A DNA stretch of 64,000 nucleotides from Streptococcus parasanguinis. GTDB lineage: Bacteria; Bacillota; Bacilli; Lactobacillales; Streptococcaceae. The stretch covers positions 1-64,000 of the forward strand of contig NZ_JACLQU010000010.1 of the NCBI RefSeq assembly GCF_016648855.1. Direction: 5' to 3'. Under the pieces are notes generated by a model. The model saw only the letters and a list, made by a program, of their open reading frames with translations. It was not told where the DNA came from and did no database searches. Made by a program: the position numbers and the translations under genes. Positions 18,152 through 25,942 of this stretch are shown piece after piece (the first letter of the stretch is position 1; every line of letters begins with the position of its first letter).

Positions 18152-18631
18152 ATGAAAATTAAATTGATAACCGTTGGAAAATTAAAAGAAAAATACTTAA
18201 AAGATGGGATCGCGGAGTATATTAAAAGGCTTGGTCGATTTGCAAAAGTAGAACAGGTTGAGTTAGTTGATGAAAAAACTCCAGATCGTGCTAGTCAACT
18301 CGAAAATCAACAAATCCTTGAAAAAGAGGGGGAACGAATTCTCTCTAAGATTTCAGATAAGGAATATGTGATTGTATTAGCCATCGAAGGAAAACAATTT
18401 CCTTCAGAGAAATTTAGTCAAACGATTGACCAGATTATGACATCTGGTTATTCAAACCTTACTTTTGTTATTGGAGGCAGTCTTGGTCTGTCTCCTGAAG
18501 TGAAAAAAAGAGGAAATTTATTAATGAGCTTTGGTCAATTAACTCTTCCTCATCAGTTGATGAAATTAGTGTTGGTGGAACAAATCTATCGTGCTTTCAT
18601 GATTCAACAGGGGAGTCCTTACCATAAATAA
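18152..18631 (+). CDS. rlmH: 23S rRNA (pseudouridine1915-N3)-methyltransferase RlmH
   Basis: A 159-residue SPOUT methyltransferase that modifies pseudouridine 1915 in helix 69 of 23S rRNA. The knotted SAM site includes [13 protein letters not shown] and the C-terminal [14 protein letters not shown] matches the family. The -10 TACAAT (18140-18145) ends only 6 nt before the ATG, with AGGGGA between. The 5' untranslated region would therefore be almost nil. Two DnaA-box-like sequences overlap its -35 region. Position next to htrA is conserved in streptococci. Confidence 0.95.
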   Translation: MKIKLITVGKLKEKYLKDGIAEYIKRLGRFAKVEQVELVDEKTPDRASQLENQQILEKEGERILSKISDKEYVIVLAIEGKQFPSEKFSQTIDQIMTSGYSNLTFVIGGSLGLSPEVKKRGNLLMSFGQLTLPHQLMKLVLVEQIYRAFMIQQGSPYHK

Positions 18632-18633
18632 CC

Positions 18634-18662
18634 TTGACGCTCCTTCCTTTTTCTGCTAAAAT
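18634..18662 (+). promoter_or_regulatory. Promoter of tRNA-Arg
   Basis: TTGACG (18634-18639) and TAAAAT (18657-18662) are separated by 17 bp, 11 nt before the tRNA. Confidence 0.75.
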
Positions 18663-18673
18663 GAAGTAAGTTC

Positions 18674-18747
18674 GGTCTCATAGCTCAGCTGGATAGAGCA
18701 TTCGCCTTCTAAGCGAACGGTCGCAGGTTCGAATCCTGCTGGGATCA
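18674..18747 (+). tRNA. tRNA-Arg (anticodon UCU)
   Basis: A 74-nt cloverleaf: acceptor GGTCTCA/TGGGATC, anticodon stem TTCGC/GCGAA with loop CTTCTAA giving UCU, and T arm GCAGG-TTCGAAT-CCTGC. This tRNA marks the standard site upstream of comCDE in streptococci. Confidence 0.93.
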
Positions 18748-18751
18748 AATG

Positions 18752-18783
18752 AAAGATGCAGCTTTTGCTGCATCTTTTCTTTT
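18752..18783 (+). terminator. Terminator after tRNA-Arg
   Basis: AAAGATGCAGC-TTTT-GCTGCATCTTTT followed by CTTTT. Confidence 0.85.
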
Positions 18784-19096
18784 ATGTTAAAATGTATAAA
18801 TTTTCATTATCTATTAATTTTTGTATACTTTGCTATAGATTAATAGTAATGAAATGATTTATTAGGAATATTTTAAAAAAGAACTAACAATCCCTATATA
18901 GTGCAAAGTGTAGATTATATAAATTGTGTAAAATAGTTTTCATTCATGTAACAAAAACATTAAAAACATTACAATTTTACCTATTCCCTTTAATTTTAGG
19001 CTATTTTATATTATAATTTTTTGTATATAAAATTTTATTTTTTTATAATAATACTAGAGTATAATAAAATAGAAAAAACAAAGTGGGAGAGTTTGT
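18784..19096. other. AT-rich gap where comC is expected; no peptide gene seen
   Basis: These 313 bp separate the tRNA-Arg terminator from comD. I read all frames: the longest ORFs are about 20-30 codons, none has a ribosome site, a double-glycine leader or a charged secreted-peptide tail. AAACATTA occurs twice with a 10-bp period near 18957-18972. The stretch shows no clear promoter beyond scattered TATAAT-like sequences. Confidence 0.7.
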
Positions 19097-20437
19097 GTGA
19101 TTCAGTCATTAATCTTGTCTTTTCTCTTGGGAGGGATCATTGTTCTGACGTTTGCATTAGTGGACGAAAAAATCTATCAGGAACATCAATTTGCATTTAT
19201 CTTTCTGCTGAGCACCTTTGTTCTTCTTTTTGAAAGTCTCTTAGTATTTTTAGATGTGACTTTATTTTCAAATATTCGACTCTCTGATTTAAATATGCTT
19301 TTATGGCCGGTTTATTTATATCCTTATTATCATTATGCCAATCGGACGAATCGCTTGTGCGCCATTTTTTATTCTTTTTTTACTTATTTAGCGGTTGAAG
19401 GAACAGCAACTTTTCTGACGATAATTGTCTCTTCAGTGTTGGGAGATGCTTTAGTAGCAGCTTACTCGATTGTCTACAATATGTGTATTCGTTTGCTTTC
19501 TTTAGGAATCATTTTGAAGTTAATTGACCTATTTGAATTTGATTTCACTCCTTTTTATGAGAAAGAATTTGAAAAATATTTAAAGAGACTCATCTGTGTC
19601 TATTTTGCTATATTTGTAGTGATTAATTTTGCTTTATGGATTAGTGAACAAGCGCAATTTAAAAATTTTGGGAGTATGTTGGCAACGATTTGTTTTTTCT
19701 CTTTTGTAGTCAGCTTATTCCATATGAAAATCGAGCGAGATCAGTATCGTAAAAATTTAGAACTGGAGTATAAAGAATTTTCTGAGCAACAAATGAGTCG
19801 GTATATGGCTGAAATTCAAAGTCTCTATTCTATTGTTAGGGGATTTCGTCATGATTTGGGAAATTTAGTTATTTCTATGTCATTAGCTATTGAGGAAGAA
19901 AATATTCCAGAAATACAGAGAATTCATAGAGAAGTATTGGAAAAAGGTTATAAAGAGATCAATACAGAAGCATTATCAGGATTCAACTTGGTCAATATCA
20001 AAGATTCTGCTTTACGAAGTATTTTGATTCGAGGCTGGTTGGATGCAAGAGATGCTGGGGTGGAAATGACTTTTGAAACGAGTGAACCAATCGAGCAACT
20101 ACCAGTTGATTTATTAGATATCGTGAGAATCGTTGGGATTCTGGTGACAAACGCTTTGGAAGCTTCAAAAGAAGCAGAAGAAAAGAGAGTTCATATTGCT
20201 ATTTTCTCTATTTCAAAAATTGTTTACTTAGTGATTCATAATACAACAAATGAAATCACTTTTGATATTAGAAAAATATATGAAGAAGGCTATTCGACAA
20301 AAGGAGAAAATAGAGGACTAGGATTAAATAATGTGAGAAAAATCTTAGCAAATTATGGAACGATGTTTTTAGAAACGGAATTGCAAGGAAATCGTTTTTT
20401 ACAAGTTTTGAAGATTGGAGGATACGAACAAGAATGA
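19097..20437 (+). CDS. comD: ComD-type histidine kinase (HPK10 family)
   Basis: A 446-residue membrane sensor kinase. Residues 1-210 hold six or seven membrane helices, the peptide-receptor part in ComD. A coiled region follows, then the H-box FRHDLGN with His252, the N-box LVTNALEAS with Asn352, and the G-box GLGLNN at 407-412. The start is GTG with GGGAGAG about 6 nt upstream. It overlaps comE by ATGA. Position after tRNA-Arg is that of comD in mitis-group streptococci. No comC precedes it, so the ligand is unknown; I name it from locus and partner, not from a search. Confidence 0.8.
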   Translation: MIQSLILSFLLGGIIVLTFALVDEKIYQEHQFAFIFLLSTFVLLFESLLVFLDVTLFSNIRLSDLNMLLWPVYLYPYYHYANRTNRLCAIFYSFFTYLAVEGTATFLTIIVSSVLGDALVAAYSIVYNMCIRLLSLGIILKLIDLFEFDFTPFYEKEFEKYLKRLICVYFAIFVVINFALWISEQAQFKNFGSMLATICFFSFVVSLFHMKIERDQYRKNLELEYKEFSEQQMSRYMAEIQSLYSIVRGFRHDLGNLVISMSLAIEEENIPEIQRIHREVLEKGYKEINTEALSGFNLVNIKDSALRSILIRGWLDARDAGVEMTFETSEPIEQLPVDLLDIVRIVGILVTNALEASKEAEEKRVHIAIFSISKIVYLVIHNTTNEITFDIRKIYEEGYSTKGENRGLGLNNVRKILANYGTMFLETELQGNRFLQVLKIGGYEQE

Positions 20438-21192
20438 AGATTTTTTTATTAGAAGATGAGCTCTCTCAACAGATACGGGTAGAAAAACACATTGCAGAAA
20501 TTGCTAAGGAATTAGAAATTAAACTTGAAGTGATTTCTACCGGTAAAATTTCGGAATTTGAAAATTATATCCAACATTCGGATATCCACCAATTATATTT
20601 TCTAGATATTCATATCCAAGACAATGAGTATTGTGGGCTGGAAATTGCTCAAAAAATACGAGAAGCAAATCCTTATGCCATTATTGTTTTTATTACTACA
20701 AAATCAGAATTCGCTTCGATTACCTATCGTTATAAAGTATCTGCCTTAGATTTTATTGATAAAAATTTGAATGAAGATTTATTTAGATTAAAAATCAAGG
20801 AGTGTATTGAGTACCTGACAACTATTCAAATTGGAAATGATGATTTGACAGATTATTTTGAGTATGACTTTAAGGATAAAAAGATAAAAATTCCATTTAA
20901 GGATATTCTTTATATTGAAACTGTTGGTTCGGCTTATAAATTGAACTTAGTTGGGAAAAATTTTCAAAAAGAAATTGCGGGAAGTTTATCAGATGTCTTG
21001 GAGAAAGATGTGGAGGAGAGATATTTCAGTCCCCATCAATCTTTTATCGTGAATAGAAGTATGATCATTGGAATGGATAAGAAAAAGAAACAGCTACTGT
21101 TGAAAGAAGGCTATTCTTGTCCAATCTCAAGAAGCAATATCAAACGTGCCAAAAAATTAATTGAAGAGCAAAATTTAGAATTTAGTGCTTGA
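20434..21192 (+). CDS. comE: ComE-type LytTR response regulator
   Basis: A 252-residue regulator. The receiver domain has acidic residues LEDE at 6-9, phosphoacceptor Asp58 in YFLDIH, and NPYAIIVFIT followed by a Lys-containing KVSALDFIDK. A LytTR DNA-binding domain covers about 140-245 (DILYIET...CPISRSN). Several blocks (QLYFLDI, NPYAIIVFIT, ALDF-DK, ILYIET, SPH-SF-VN, CPISR) match pneumococcal ComE as I remember it. ComE proteins bind paired 9-bp repeats 21 bp apart and activate comX; such a pair is present before comX here. Confidence 0.85.
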   Translation: MKIFLLEDELSQQIRVEKHIAEIAKELEIKLEVISTGKISEFENYIQHSDIHQLYFLDIHIQDNEYCGLEIAQKIREANPYAIIVFITTKSEFASITYRYKVSALDFIDKNLNEDLFRLKIKECIEYLTTIQIGNDDLTDYFEYDFKDKKIKIPFKDILYIETVGSAYKLNLVGKNFQKEIAGSLSDVLEKDVEERYFSPHQSFIVNRSMIIGMDKKKKQLLLKEGYSCPISRSNIKRAKKLIEEQNLEFSA

Positions 21193-21216
21193 CAATTAGT
21201 TAAATTTTGATATAAT
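21189..21216 (+). promoter_or_regulatory. Promoter of tRNA-Glu/tRNA-Asn
   Basis: TTGACA (21189-21194), overlapping the comE stop codon, and TATAAT (21211-21216) with 16 bp between. Confidence 0.8.
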
Positions 21217-21242
21217 GGGATATGTTCTGTTAATGAATATAT

Positions 21243-21314
21243 GGTCCGTTGGTCAAGGGGTTAAGACACCGCCTTTTCACGGCGGTAACACGGGTTCGAA
21301 TCCCGTACGGACTA
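21243..21314 (+). tRNA. tRNA-Glu (anticodon UUC), second copy
   Basis: Identical over all 72 nt to the copy at 790-861 but on the opposite strand. Anticodon loop TTTTCAC. Confidence 0.95.
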
Positions 21315-21322
21315 TATCTCAT

Positions 21323-21396
21323 TCCGCCATAGCTCAGTTGGTAGTAGCGCATGACTGTTAATCATGATGTCGTAGGTTCGAGTCCTACTGGCGGAG
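21323..21396 (+). tRNA. tRNA-Asn (anticodon GUU)
   Basis: 74 nt: acceptor TCCGCCA/TGGCGGA with discriminator G, anticodon stem ATGAC.../...GTCAT-like with loop CTGTTAA giving GUU, and T arm GTAGG-TTCGAGT-CCTAC. Co-transcribed with tRNA-Glu 8 bp upstream. Confidence 0.93.
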
Positions 21397-21404
21397 CTAG
21401 TATA

Positions 21405-21428
21405 GCACCCATTTGGGTGTTTTTTTGT
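21405..21428 (+). terminator. Terminator after tRNA-Asn
   Basis: GCACCCA-TT-TGGGTGT followed by seven T. Confidence 0.8.
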
Positions 21429-21433
21429 TTTGA

Positions 21434-21466
21434 AAAAGGCTAGGATAATGACTATCCTAGCCTTTT
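21434..21466. terminator. Bidirectional terminator before the YfhO gene end
   Basis: AAAAGGCTAGGATA-ATGAC-TATCCTAGCCTTTT, placed between the convergent tRNA unit and the YfhO gene. Confidence 0.85.
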
Positions 21467-21494
21467 ATTTATAAGTGAACGATGGTTAGATTCC

Positions 21495-24062
21495 TTAGCT
21501 TTTTCGTCTTTTTATTTGTCTCCATTCGTAGAGGAAAAAGAGAATGATTCCAACGAAAAAGGCAATGAGTCCTTCAATGAAGCCTTTGGGAACAAATGTT
21601 AAGGTGACTGTTCCGGATCCTTTTGAAACACGAACTCCCATCAATCCTTTCTGGATGCGATGAATTTGGATAGGCTTTCCATTTTGTTTAGCTGACCAGC
21701 CTTTATCATAAGGGAGTGTAAAAATAAGGGTAGTGTCTCTATTTGCGTTATAGGCTGCTACCAATTTGTTTTTCTTTTTGTGAATAGCAACTTCTTGCTG
21801 ACGAATGCTAGCGATAGCTTGTGTGTATTGGTCAAGATCCAGAGCAAAAAATTCTGGTGTATCAAAAGAGACTGTCGAATTTTCTGGAAAACTCATACGA
21901 ATAGTAACTGTTTCCTCTGTGTCAAAATGGCCAATCGAAAAGAATGGAAAGGCATTATCAATGGTATAGCGTTGGGTCTGTCCATTGTAGCTGATTTCAA
22001 TATCTTTTCGATCATCGTTTGAAAATTGTAAATTTGGAACATTGACATATAGTTGGCTATGGGCAGGAACCGTTACTTCATATTGAATACTTGCGTAGGA
22101 AAGATGACTATCTTCTTCAATTTTTGCAGTTTGCAACGAAGATGTAGTATTTTGTGAAGTAGGCGAGAGAATATTTAATTTCTTATAAAATTTATATTTT
22201 TCATCTGTGATTTGATGGATGAATCGTGTCTGATTATCCAGTGTCAAATTCGTAAAGGAAGTATTTTTATAAGGTTTTGCTGACAGAAAGGCGATTGGTA
22301 AGGCATATTCGTTTTCTGAAAGTGAGACTCCATTTTTGGTTGCAATCTCTTTAAATCCAAATTTTTGAACAGGTTGTTGGCTTAAATTATAGCGAACACC
22401 AAATAGACTATCCATTAAAATAGAATTGTTTTGGTATCTAAGATTGAGGTTGGTTCCTTCAGATTTAAATCCAAGTTTGTCTAATGTCGAACTAGCATCC
22501 GTATTTCGTACAGATGAAAATTGAGAAATTCCATTATAACCATACTTCATGCTATCATTGCCCGTTTGTGGCTGTAAAATCTCAGTCCGATAATTAGAGT
22601 CTGTCTTCTCTCTTACTAAGGATTGGATGGCTTTTAAGTCTCGTTCGTAGGATGACCGAGAAGCAAAGACCCATTCATTCGCAATTCCTTCCATTTGATA
22701 ATAACTATTCACCGATAATTCAAAGATGGAGAAAAACAGGATTGAAAGATAGAAAAGTCTAGGCGGTATCTTTTTTAGGATAAATCCTAAACAGACCAAA
22801 TAGAAAGCAATTAAAAATTCAAAAGTAACAATGAAATTGACTGCATCTAAAAATTTATAGTGACTGCTGTAAAGGACAGTTGCTCCAAATCCTAGAATAA
22901 GGAGGAAATTAGCAAGACTAAAACGAATCCAAGTGATCTCCTCTATTCTATTTAGTACTTCTCCTGCCATCAGAATAATCGTCAAAGAAAAGATCCAAGA
23001 GTATCGATGAAGAAACATATTTGGCGCGTGCATACCTTGCCAAAGGAGATCTAATAATTGAAAACGAAAACTCAAAATAAGAATGGTCAAAAGTATAAAG
23101 TAAGAAAGTTTCACGTGAAACTTGATCGACTTTACAAAGAAAAAGGTAATCGCTAAAAGAAGTGGAAATAATCCCACGTAGATCATTGGAATTGATCCAT
23201 ATTTAGTAGTGTCAAAACTTCCAATGAAATTTTTTGCAAATACGTCAAGATACCAACTTTTTTCTGTAAAGATACTGTCAACCTTTGAAAAACTTTCTCC
23301 ATGAGTGCGTAAATCCAAGAAGGTTGGATATAACATCACAAGGCTTGTTATAACTGATAAAAGAGATACAATCACAAAATGAAAGAAGCGTTTTCCAATT
23401 CCTTTGATGTCCCATGATAGTTGTGTCAAGTACCATAAAATGAGAAAAATAGACATCATAAACCCAAAATAATAATTTTGGATAAACAAGCTGGTTAAGC
23501 TGATAAAGTAGAGAATCTCTCCCTCATTGTAAATGAGTTTTTTGAATCCATAAAGAATTAATGGTGCTAGGATAAAAACATCTAGCCAAGTTTTGATTTC
23601 AATTTGGCTGATAGCAAAGCTCATAAGAGCAAATGATGTTGAAAGGGTAAGAACCAGGGATCTAGGAATTTTAGAAAACATTCCATGTAAACTAATATAA
23701 GTGCTTAACCCAATAGCTCCAAATTTAAGAAGAGTGATGAGGTAAACAGCATCCGGCATGGATTGTGCATTAAAAAAGTAGACAAGAGGAGAAAAGAAAC
23801 TTCCTAGATAATAGCTACTGAGTGCATAGAAATTAATACCTAATCCACTTTGAAAACTGTAAAATAGGCTATCTGTCCCATGTAAAATATTTCGAAGTGT
23901 GGTATCAAAAATGACATACTGATGATAACCATCTCCTAATAAGGGGGATGTATCACTGTTCCAGTAAATTCCTTGTGAGAGGTAAATAAAGAACATCATG
24001 ATAGCTGGAATCAGGAAAGAAGATACTATAAAAAGGGATGTTTTTAGCTTTGTTTTATTCAT
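21495..24062 (-). CDS. YfhO-family multi-pass membrane protein
   Basis: An 855-residue protein. About 12-13 hydrophobic helices fill residues 8-450, a large extracytoplasmic domain of some 370 residues follows, and one last helix (about 828-846) ends in a basic tail. The N-terminal part (GDGYHQYVIFDTTLR, and FYSFQSGLGINFYALSSYY) fits the YfhO family. YfhO proteins are GT-C-fold enzymes linked to glycosylation of teichoic polymers in other Firmicutes; the exact substrate here is unknown. The ribosome site is weak. It lies downstream of the ABC-F gene past a hairpin, and contains a parS site. Confidence 0.85.
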   Translation of the reverse strand: MNKTKLKTSLFIVSSFLIPAIMMFFIYLSQGIYWNSDTSPLLGDGYHQYVIFDTTLRNILHGTDSLFYSFQSGLGINFYALSSYYLGSFFSPLVYFFNAQSMPDAVYLITLLKFGAIGLSTYISLHGMFSKIPRSLVLTLSTSFALMSFAISQIEIKTWLDVFILAPLILYGFKKLIYNEGEILYFISLTSLFIQNYYFGFMMSIFLILWYLTQLSWDIKGIGKRFFHFVIVSLLSVITSLVMLYPTFLDLRTHGESFSKVDSIFTEKSWYLDVFAKNFIGSFDTTKYGSIPMIYVGLFPLLLAITFFFVKSIKFHVKLSYFILLTILILSFRFQLLDLLWQGMHAPNMFLHRYSWIFSLTIILMAGEVLNRIEEITWIRFSLANFLLILGFGATVLYSSHYKFLDAVNFIVTFEFLIAFYLVCLGFILKKIPPRLFYLSILFFSIFELSVNSYYQMEGIANEWVFASRSSYERDLKAIQSLVREKTDSNYRTEILQPQTGNDSMKYGYNGISQFSSVRNTDASSTLDKLGFKSEGTNLNLRYQNNSILMDSLFGVRYNLSQQPVQKFGFKEIATKNGVSLSENEYALPIAFLSAKPYKNTSFTNLTLDNQTRFIHQITDEKYKFYKKLNILSPTSQNTTSSLQTAKIEEDSHLSYASIQYEVTVPAHSQLYVNVPNLQFSNDDRKDIEISYNGQTQRYTIDNAFPFFSIGHFDTEETVTIRMSFPENSTVSFDTPEFFALDLDQYTQAIASIRQQEVAIHKKKNKLVAAYNANRDTTLIFTLPYDKGWSAKQNGKPIQIHRIQKGLMGVRVSKGSGTVTLTFVPKGFIEGLIAFFVGIILFFLYEWRQIKRRKS
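23107..23122. other. parS site inside the YfhO gene
   Basis: AGTTTCACGTGAAACT is a perfect 16-bp palindrome containing the invariant 14-bp parS core GTTTCACGTGAAAC. Confidence 0.8.
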
Positions 24063-24074
24063 ATATTTCTACTG

Positions 24075-24107
24075 AAAGAGCCTGAAATAATGATTTCAGG
24101 GCTCTTT
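24075..24107 (-). terminator. Hairpin after the ABC-F gene
   Basis: AAAGAGCCTGAAAT-AATG-ATTTCAGGGCTCTTT, a 14-bp stem between the ABC-F stop and the YfhO start. No long T run, so possibly partial. Confidence 0.65.
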
Positions 24108-24111
24108 ATTT

Positions 24112-25737
24112 TTATGATTGACTCCAAAGTTCTTTCACTTTTGCTTGAACTTCTTCATTTTCAAGAAACTCATCATAGGTTTCATCAATACGATCGATTA
24201 CGCCGTTTTTTGAAAGAACGATAATATGGTTGGCGAGTGTTTGAATGAATTCGTGGTCATGGCTAGCAAAGATAATCGATTCTTTAAAATTCTTCAATCC
24301 ATCATTCAAACTTGAAATAGACTCCAAATCCAAGTGATTGGTTGGATCATCTAGTACAAGAACATTTGACTTGAGGAGCATCAATTTAGACAACATGACA
24401 CGAACTTTTTCTCCCCCTGACAAGACGTTGACAGACTTGTTAACTTCGTCACCCGAAAAGAGCATACGTCCTAAGAAACCACGAAGGAAAGTATTGTCAT
24501 CTTCTTCTTTACTTGCAAATTGACGAAGCCAATCAAGAATACTTTCACCACCTGCAAAATCACGATTGTTGTCTTTTGGTAGATATGATCGACTAGTTGT
24601 AACTCCCCACTTGACAGTTCCTTCATATTCAATATCATCCATCAATGCACGGATCAAAGCGGTTGTTTGAATATCGTTCTGTCCGATAAGGGCGGTTTTG
24701 TCACCAGGACGTAAGATAAAGCTGATATTGTCAAGGATTTTTTCTCCATCAATCTTGACAGAAAGATTTTCAACTGTCAAGAGATCGTTACCAATTTCTC
24801 GTTCTGCCTTAAAGTTGATAAATGGGTACTTCCGACTAGAGGGAACAATTTCTTCAAGTTCAATCTTGTCAAGCATTTTTTTACGCGAAGTTGCTTGTTT
24901 TGATTTTGAAGCGTTGGCTGAGAAACGCGCGACAAACTCTTGTAATTGTTTAATTTTTTCTTCAGCTTTTGCATTTCTATCTGCTTGTAATTTTGCTGCA
25001 AGTTCAGAAGATTCTTTCCAGAAATCATAGTTTCCGACGTAAAGTTTAATTTTTCCAAAGTCAAGATCCGCCATATGGGTGCAGACTTTATTCAAAAAGT
25101 GGCGGTCATGGGATACAACGATAACCGTATTTTCAAAATCAATCAAAAAATCTTCTAACCAGGTAATGGATTGAATATCCAATCCATTGGTCGGCTCGTC
25201 CAAAAGAAGGACATCTGGTTTACCAAAAAGGGCTTTAGCTAAGAGAACTTTCACTTTATCCCCATTGGCTAACTCGCTCATAGTTTGGTAATGAAGGTCT
25301 TCTGAAATATTTAGATTTTGAAGCAATTGAGATGCTTCACTTTCTGCTTCCCATCCACCAAGTTCGGCAAATTCACCTTCAAGTTCAGCTGCACGGACAC
25401 CATCTTCATCAGAGAAATCTTCTTTCATGTAGATAGCATCTTTCTCTTTCATAATGTTGTAGAGCTTTTCATTTCCCATAATGACAACATCGATGACCCG
25501 CTCGTCTTCGTAGTCAAAGTGATTTTGACGCAAAACAGACAAACGTTCATCAGGGCCAAGAGAAATATGACCAGTTGTTGGTTCAATATCTCCAGCTAAA
25601 ATTTTTAAAAAGGTTGACTTTCCAGCACCGTTGGCACCGATGAGACCGTACGTATTTCCTTCTGTAAAGTTGATATTGACATCGTCAAACAATTTTCGAT
25701 CACTAAAACGTAGTGAGACGTCTGATACTGTAAGCAA
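24112..25737 (-). CDS. ABC-F ATPase (YbiT/YkpA subfamily) with asymmetric sites
   Basis: A 541-residue soluble twin-ATPase with no membrane domain, an ABC-F translation-factor type. NBD1 has Walker A GANGAGKST (34-42) and DEPTNGLD (180-187), but its signature is SELANGD (154-160) rather than LSGGE. The linker (about 240-300) is Lys-rich and helical, as in ABC-F proteins that enter the ribosomal E site. NBD2 has an intact LSGGE signature (439-443) but a broken P-loop GQNDIQTT (352-359, no Lys) and DDPTNHLD (463-470). Hence one composite site is canonical and the other degenerate. Role in translation is inferred from the family. Confidence 0.88.
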   Translation of the reverse strand: MLTVSDVSLRFSDRKLFDDVNINFTEGNTYGLIGANGAGKSTFLKILAGDIEPTTGHISLGPDERLSVLRQNHFDYEDERVIDVVIMGNEKLYNIMKEKDAIYMKEDFSDEDGVRAAELEGEFAELGGWEAESEASQLLQNLNISEDLHYQTMSELANGDKVKVLLAKALFGKPDVLLLDEPTNGLDIQSITWLEDFLIDFENTVIVVSHDRHFLNKVCTHMADLDFGKIKLYVGNYDFWKESSELAAKLQADRNAKAEEKIKQLQEFVARFSANASKSKQATSRKKMLDKIELEEIVPSSRKYPFINFKAEREIGNDLLTVENLSVKIDGEKILDNISFILRPGDKTALIGQNDIQTTALIRALMDDIEYEGTVKWGVTTSRSYLPKDNNRDFAGGESILDWLRQFASKEEDDNTFLRGFLGRMLFSGDEVNKSVNVLSGGEKVRVMLSKLMLLKSNVLVLDDPTNHLDLESISSLNDGLKNFKESIIFASHDHEFIQTLANHIIVLSKNGVIDRIDETYDEFLENEEVQAKVKELWSQS

Positions 25738-25802
25738 TGATTTTCTCCTCTTTCTATAATGTCTTCATTTTACTAGAAAATAGGGGAAAATTCAACTTTT
25801 TT

Positions 25803-25845
25803 ACTGTCAATTTGTTTTTACAACTATGTAAACTAAATTGACAGT
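25803..25845. repeat. Nested palindrome between ABC-F gene and trpS
   Basis: Outer arms ACTGTCAATTT (25803-25813) and AAATTGACAGT (25835-25845) are perfect. Between them is TTTACA-ACTA-TGTAAA (25817-25832). Each outer arm contains TTGACA reading outward, so they could be divergent -35 boxes, although I see no well-spaced -10 for either. Confidence 0.7.
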
Positions 25846-25942
25846 TTAGTAAAGTGTTAATTCCTTACAAACATAGAGGATAGACTAACATTTTCAACTA
25901 GAAAGTGCTATAATGATAGGGATAACGATTAAGGAGAAGAGT

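Noticed and set aside
18792-18857. 21-codon ATG ORF (MYKF...) as a possible comC
   Set aside because: No ribosome site, no double-glycine leader and no charged mature peptide; it starts right after a terminator.
18957-18985. AAACATTA repeats as a ComE site before comD
   Set aside because: The period is 10 bp, not 21, and the match to the comX repeat is poor.
18924-19016. 30-codon TTG ORF before comD as a comC relic
   Set aside because: Hydrophobic random-looking sequence in AT-rich DNA with no resemblance to ComC leaders.
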